A stretch of 64,000 nt of DNA from Polyangiaceae bacterium. GTDB lineage: Bacteria; Myxococcota_A; Polyangia; Polyangiales; Polyangiaceae. Within the stretch, counting starts at the first letter, position 1. The number at the start of each line of letters is the position of its first letter. The position numbers and the translations under genes are program-made. Positions 60,506 through 64,000 of this stretch are shown here, piece by piece. The notes below the pieces were generated by a model. That model saw only the letters and a list, made by a program, of their open reading frames with translations, had not been told where the DNA came from and searched no databases. Location of the stretch: assembly GCA_025936045.1 (NCBI GenBank), contig JAICUB010000022.1, forward strand, positions 48,478 to 112,477, in the 5' to 3' direction.

Positions 60506-61876
60506 TTGAACAATCCGCCCTTGTCCGACGCTTTCGTGTTCTTCGGAGCGACCGGCGACCTCGCGTACAAGAAAGTCTTCCCCGCCCTCCAGGCGCTGAT
60601 CCGCCGGGGCCGGCTGAGTGTTCCTATCATCGGAGTTGCGAAGGCGGGCATGACCGTCGAGGGGCTCCAAAAGCGCGCGCGCGCGAGTATCGAAGAGCAC
60701 GGCGGCGGTATCGACGAGGCTGCTTTCTCGAAGCTCGTGAAGCTCCTGCGGTACGTGGACGGCGACTACAACGAGCGCGCGACTTTCGAGGAGCTGCGGC
60801 GACAGCTCGGCGGCGCGGAACGTCCGATCCACTACCTCGCCATCCCGCCCGACATGTTCCCGGTCGTGATCGAGCACCTCGCGGCGTCCGGCAACCTGAA
60901 GGACGCGCGCGTGATCATCGAGAAGCCGTTCGGTCGCGATCTCGCGTCGGCCAAGCGCTTGAACGACACGCTGCACGCCAAGCTCGACGAGTCCCAGATC
61001 TTTCGCATCGATCACTACCTCGGCAAGGAAGCGGTGCAGAACCTCCTCGTCTTCCGCTTCGCCAACACCTTCCTCGAGCCCATCTGGCATCGTAACTACG
61101 TCGAGAGCGTCCAGATCACGATGGCGGAGGCCTTCGGCGTCGAAGGGCGGGGGCGCTTCTACGAGCAAGCCGGCGCCATCCGCGACGTCGTGCAAAACCA
61201 CCTGCTCCAGGTGGTGGGTTTTCTCGCGATGGAGCCCCCCGCGACGACTTACAACGAGGCGATGCGTGACGAGCTCGTCAAAGTGTTCCGGCAGGTACGA
61301 CCGCTCGCGCCGAAGGAGCTCGTGCGCGGACAGTTTCGCGGTTATCGCCACGAGCCCGAGGTCGCCGCCGATTCGAAAGTCGAAACCTATGCGGCGCTCC
61401 GTCTTCACATCGACTCTTGGCGCTGGGACGGTGTCCCCTTCTTCATTCGAGCGGGCAAGCGCCTGCCGCTGACCGCGACGGAGGTGATCGTGCGGCTGAA
61501 GCGGCCCCCGCTCACGAAGCTCGCGTCCGGTCAGGGCAACTATTTGCGCCTGCGGCTGACGCCGGAAGTCGAAATCGCACTCGGTGCGCGCGTGAAGAAG
61601 CCGGGCGAAGCCATGCTGGGCGAGCCGGTCGAGTTGTCGCTGATTCATCACCCCGAGGGAGAGATGAGCGCGTACGAGCGGCTGCTCGGCGACGCCATGG
61701 GCGGAGATGCCACGCTGTTTGCCCGCCAAGACGCAGTCGAAGCGGCCTGGAGCGTCGTGGAGCCGGTCCTCTCCGCAAACGACGTGCTCGAATACGAGCC
61801 GGGCAGCTGGGGCCCGGAAGAAGCCAATCGCTTGACGTCGCAGGTGGGCGGCTGGGGGAAGCTCGGGCCGGCATAA
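60506..61876 (+). CDS. zwf: Glucose-6-phosphate 1-dehydrogenase
   Basis: 456 residues from TTG 60506, supported by AAGGAG 6 nt upstream. NADP-binding start [14 protein letters not shown], the EKPFGRDL segment, the catalytic signature RIDHYLGKE and [12 protein letters not shown] are all present. First enzyme of the oxidative pentose phosphate pathway, making NADPH. Slightly shorter than the 490-residue enterobacterial enzyme, the difference being mostly at the C-terminus. It ends 32 nt before the degenerate tRNA-Leu fragment, so it may be the last chromosomal core gene before the island. Confidence 0.93.
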   Translation: MNNPPLSDAFVFFGATGDLAYKKVFPALQALIRRGRLSVPIIGVAKAGMTVEGLQKRARASIEEHGGGIDEAAFSKLVKLLRYVDGDYNERATFEELRRQLGGAERPIHYLAIPPDMFPVVIEHLAASGNLKDARVIIEKPFGRDLASAKRLNDTLHAKLDESQIFRIDHYLGKEAVQNLLVFRFANTFLEPIWHRNYVESVQITMAEAFGVEGRGRFYEQAGAIRDVVQNHLLQVVGFLAMEPPATTYNEAMRDELVKVFRQVRPLAPKELVRGQFRGYRHEPEVAADSKVETYAALRLHIDSWRWDGVPFFIRAGKRLPLTATEVIVRLKRPPLTKLASGQGNYLRLRLTPEVEIALGARVKKPGEAMLGEPVELSLIHHPEGEMSAYERLLGDAMGGDATLFARQDAVEAAWSVVEPVLSANDVLEYEPGSWGPEEANRLTSQVGGWGKLGPA

Positions 61877-61908
61877 CGCCGCTCGGCGCTGGGTTCGAGA
61901 GACCGGAA

Positions 61909-61970
61909 CGCACGACGGGGACTTGAACCCACACACCCTGCGGCACCGGAACCTAAATCGGGGGCGTACG
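61909..61970 (-). pseudogene. Degenerate 3' half of tRNA-Leu(UAG)
   Basis: Minus-strand reading gives an anticodon arm CCCGA-TTTAGGT-TCCGG (anticodon TAG, one mismatch in the stem), a variable-arm-like GTGCCGCAGGGTGT and a T-arm core GGGTTCAAGTCCC, matching the usual tRNA-Leu 3' half. The 5' acceptor arm complementary to the 3' end (CGTCGTGCG) and a normal D-arm are not present upstream, and no CCA is encoded. Such 3' halves are what remain at attachment sites after integration of mobile elements into tRNA genes. Confidence 0.5.
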
Positions 61971-62079
61971 CAGCGAACGGACGCGAACCGCGGTGAATGG
62001 CGGGATTTCTTGATGACGGATGGCGCCGTTGGGGCGCGTTGGGAGTGGGTGCCGACGATATTTCGACGATTCGAGAGAG

Positions 62080-62610
62080 CTATCGACTGCTCGCCGCTGC
62101 GTCGTCTCCGAGTCCCAGCTCGACCGTTCCATCCGCGAACTTCGCGGTCACGTGAAGCTCGCCGCCGAGCGCCTCCACGTACCGGCGCAGCGTGCTGAGG
62201 TTCACGTCTTCTCGGCGTTCGATCTTCGAAACCGTCGGCTGCCTGATGCCAAGGCGATCGGCAACGTCGTTCTGAGTGACCTGTCGCTTCGAGCGCAAAT
62301 CCTGAAGTAGGTGTACTCGCTGCGGCTCCGTCTTCCGCTTGCTCCGAGCGAGCCGAGCGAGCCTATCGACCAAGCTGTCCTCCTCCGCGAGGAACTCGTC
62401 AGGACCTTCGCCGTAGCCGCCTGAGGGCGTCGACGACAAGCCAAACCCAAGGCTAGGCCGGTACTCGACGGCGAAGGATTGATCGCCGAACTTCACGTCC
62501 ACGAACCAGTCTCCGTTTCGACGAGAAGGCGCGTCGACGCTGACCGTGGCACCGGGGAGCTTGCCCACGATGAGCCGCGTGAGATTCTCGATGCGCTTCT
62601 TGGGGGTCAT
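62080..62610 (-). CDS. XRE-family regulator, antitoxin-like
   Basis: 176 residues from ATG 62610, with AAGG 5 nt upstream. The first 90 residues are a mixed alpha-beta part (GDWFVDVKFGDQSFAVEYRPS) of unknown type; the C-terminal 80 hold an XRE helix-turn-helix (LRSKRQVTQNDVADRLGIRQPTVSKIERREDVNLSTLRRYVEALGG). A separate N-terminal domain joined to XRE is typical of HigA/Xre antitoxins and of regulators of small islands. It follows the 117-residue gene by 8 nt, with the promoter-operator of the pair at 63088-63116. It lies beside the tRNA-Leu fragment. Confidence 0.82.
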   Translation of the reverse strand: MTPKKRIENLTRLIVGKLPGATVSVDAPSRRNGDWFVDVKFGDQSFAVEYRPSLGFGLSSTPSGGYGEGPDEFLAEEDSLVDRLARLARSKRKTEPQRVHLLQDLRSKRQVTQNDVADRLGIRQPTVSKIERREDVNLSTLRRYVEALGGELHVTAKFADGTVELGLGDDAAASSR

Positions 62611-62618
62611 GTTGCCTT

Positions 62619-62972
62619 CTAGAAAATGGTTCGACCGTCTCCGCCCGGCTTGTCGAGGACGACTCGCTTCCCATCGACCGTTTCGATCCGGATGGCGCCG
62701 TCCGTGGCGATGAACGTGTTATGTCCGCGACTTCGAAAGCGCGTCACGTCGGGCCGTCCGTCCACTTCTCTTGCGTTGTCATCATGCGGCGGATACATGC
62801 GGTCGTCGCCAAGCCAGGGGTTCGGGTCATAGGGAACGCCGGACAACTCGTCCTCCACTGCGTTCAAGGTGTCGGCTAGCTGCTTGCGTGCTTCGTCAAA
62901 GGATCCGGCAGCAGGAAGCCGGGCGAGTCGCTGGAGGAACTCTTCGAGACGTTCGGCTTTCGATTGAACCAT
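62619..62972 (-). CDS. Small protein upstream of XRE regulator, possible toxin
   Basis: 117 residues from ATG 62972 with GGAG at 5 nt. N-terminal helix ([31 protein letters not shown]), a Pro/Asp-rich middle ([21 protein letters not shown]), and a beta end [24 protein letters not shown] recognise no family. Order (small protein, 8-nt gap, XRE) and a shared upstream operator are those of HigBA-like toxin-antitoxin units, where the toxin comes first, but the sequence does not look like RelE/HigB, so the label is tentative. Confidence 0.6.
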   Translation of the reverse strand: MVQSKAERLEEFLQRLARLPAAGSFDEARKQLADTLNAVEDELSGVPYDPNPWLGDDRMYPPHDDNAREVDGRPDVTRFRSRGHNTFIATDGAIRIETVDGKRVVLDKPGGDGRTIF

Positions 62973-63087
62973 CGGCGCTCCATCCAGTTTCCTTCGCCCC
63001 GATCATGCGGGGCCCCGCTCGACTCGAACGGGAGGGTCGGCCCCACTTGGGCGGGGTCAGGCTTCCGGCAGCGGTATGCCCAAATGG

Positions 63088-63116
63088 AATATAGCCTCAA
63101 GGCTATGGTCTGGCAA
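63088..63116 (-). promoter_or_regulatory. Promoter with embedded palindromic operator for the XRE module
   Basis: On the minus strand, -35 TTGCCA (63111-63116) and -10 TATATT (63088-63093) are 17 nt apart, a textbook sigma-70 pair. The inverted repeat ATAGCC-TTGA-GGCTAT (63091-63106) sits in the spacer and overlaps the -10, so a protein bound there would block RNA polymerase. The downstream XRE protein is the natural repressor. The start of the first gene is about 110 nt downstream. Confidence 0.65.
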
Positions 63117-63142
63117 GCGCCGGGCTCTCGCGCCGTTGGCAC

Positions 63143-63736
63143 TCAGGCCGCCGCACTCTGCCTCCCGCCCTCGAGTCGCCGCACGGCCTGCTTCAGGCTC
63201 TGGCGAGTGAAGAGTCCGCGGCGAACCCCTTGTCGCGCCGCTTGTTCGACGAGATCCGTGGCGACCGCATCGCTCGAGCAGTCCGCGACGGTGCGTAGCG
63301 CTTTGGTCACCGGGATAGGACCCTTCCATTCGCGTTCATCATCGGCAAGGTCGGCGAAGTGCAGCACCACGTTGCGCGGGATCCGTGCCCTCCGCCTCTT
63401 CCACGCCGTCGGCACCGTGACATGGACCTTCGCTGGGAGCGCATCCGAGAGCTGATGCAGCGCGAGCGCTGTCTCGTGACTGAACGTCCCCTCACGACGA
63501 GACCACAGCCACGTCGGAACGAGACCCTCCTCGTCGGTCGGAGGGAAGTTCACCAGACGGAAGACGCCTCGCTGCGAACGTTCGAGACGGCCGGCGTCGA
63601 GGTGGTGCTGGAGTAGCGGCAGTGAGAAGCCTGCTTCACCGGCTTCCTTGGCGGTGAAGTACCCGGCCTGGCTGGACGCCAGCTCGTATAGGCGGTTCCA
63701 GTCGGGGTGGGTTCCGGACGCGGCCCGACGAGGCAT
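63143..63736 (-). CDS. AbiEi family antitoxin-like protein
   Basis: 197 residues from ATG 63736. N-terminal winged-helix domain (NRLYELASSQAGYFTAKEAGEAGFSLPLLQHHLDAGRLERSQRGVFRL) and a C-terminal restriction-endonuclease-like/AbiEi_1-type half (EGTFSHETALALHQLSDALP, KVHVTVPTAWKRRR). AbiEi is the antitoxin of type IV AbiE systems, which protect against phage; the AbiEii nucleotidyltransferase toxin gene should follow but does not. A sigma-70 promoter at 63743-63771 puts the transcript start at about the ATG. Downstream on the same strand are the small protein and XRE gene, separated by their own promoter. Confidence 0.85.
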   Translation of the reverse strand: MPRRAASGTHPDWNRLYELASSQAGYFTAKEAGEAGFSLPLLQHHLDAGRLERSQRGVFRLVNFPPTDEEGLVPTWLWSRREGTFSHETALALHQLSDALPAKVHVTVPTAWKRRRARIPRNVVLHFADLADDEREWKGPIPVTKALRTVADCSSDAVATDLVEQAARQGVRRGLFTRQSLKQAVRRLEGGRQSAAA

Positions 63737-63742
63737 GCTCAA

Positions 63743-63771
63743 ACATTAAATCCTATTGAATGTATTTGCAA
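63743..63771 (-). promoter_or_regulatory. Sigma-70 promoter for a leaderless AbiEi transcript
   Basis: Minus-strand -35 TTGCAA (63766-63771) and -10 TAATGT (63743-63748), spaced 17 nt, in an unusually A/T-rich patch. The expected start point, about 7 nt after the -10, coincides with the ATG at 63736, so the mRNA would be leaderless. Confidence 0.6.
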
Positions 63772-64000
63772 CTACTCACAGGGTCGTCGCCGGCAACTTG
63801 CTCAAGACGCAGCGACCTGCTCGACCGGTCATCTGATCCGTCCGCTCGCTGCGACCTTCGTATCCGTCCGGCGAACCGCGTCCTGACGCGTTCGCGGGGA
63901 GCCGCGTAGAACGCGTGCGTGACGGACGATTCAGCGGACGAAGGCGAGCAACGCTCGGCGGAGGGGATTGTCGTCGAGGCGCCGCTGAGCTTCGCCGTGC

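Noticed and set aside
62876..63142. An 88-residue frame between the AbiEi and 117-residue genes.
   Set aside because: It runs through the promoter-operator and overlaps the next gene in another frame, with no ribosome binding site.

Overview
The window is high-GC DNA (about 68-70% by eye) with the protein style of a myxobacterium of the Polyangiales/Sorangiineae. A dozen exported proteins carry a lipobox followed by long Gly/Ser/Thr/Ala linkers, one esterase ends in a MYXO-CTERM-like sorting tail, and small regulators are scattered among the genes. There is no rRNA operon, CRISPR array or transposase. Start codons are often GTG or TTG, and several were chosen here from Shine-Dalgarno spacing.

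Layout. 1-3145: the edge of a PAS protein, a two-gene ABC exporter, and a GAF-AraC regulator. 3554-14699: a pectin/uronate block with a secreted lipoprotein, a DUF4861 protein, a KduI/IolB-family isomerase and KduD on the + strand; a MarR regulator with a palindromic operator and a large lipoprotein; then an ExuT-like transporter, a porin and another secreted protein on the - strand. 14965-22878: an SGNH esterase, a VWA lipoprotein, an HSL-type esterase, class III alcohol dehydrogenase with a YciI protein, and a c-type cytochrome lipoprotein. 22895-28428: RNA/DNA repair and modification (RtcB, a LigD-type polymerase domain, an ATP-dependent DNA ligase, RlmN) and an AraC regulator. 28499-44106: a methyltransferase, a PA14 protein, a BNR-propeller lipoprotein, other secreted proteins, a histidine kinase, a large membrane protein, a small Cys-rich peptide coupled to a membrane protein, and a PL11 rhamnogalacturonan lyase. 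44126-61876: a 16-repeat Cys-rich lipoprotein, Mug, LysA, methyltransferase, LuxR-type regulator, two small secreted proteins, tyrosine phosphatase, GIY-YIG protein, CE1-like esterase, tandem DUF3237 lipoprotein, heparinase-like lyase and Zwf. 61909-63771: a degenerate tRNA-Leu 3' half beside an XRE-controlled pair and an orphan AbiEi gene, which reads as a small genomic island.

How it works together. Secreted esterases and lyases (SGNH, CE1, PL11, heparinase-like, BNR propeller) would attack acetylated pectin and related plant or algal polysaccharides. A porin and an ExuT-like carrier would import uronates. The isomerase and KduD would move them toward 2-keto-3-deoxygluconate, and Zwf serves central metabolism.

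The most interesting signal is a repeated element of about 140-155 bp, present in three copies (3554-3696, 32092-32230 on the - strand, 40881-41035). Every copy lies in the same orientation, 95-135 nt ahead of a Gly-linker lipoprotein gene. The copies share nested inverted repeats, and the outer stem of the second hairpin changes by compensatory pairs between copies 1 and 3. Copy 3 is followed by a terminator-like hairpin plus T-run and a competing long-range pairing right before the start codon of the PL11 lyase. This looks like an undescribed cis-regulatory RNA leader; a MITE-like repeat is the main alternative.
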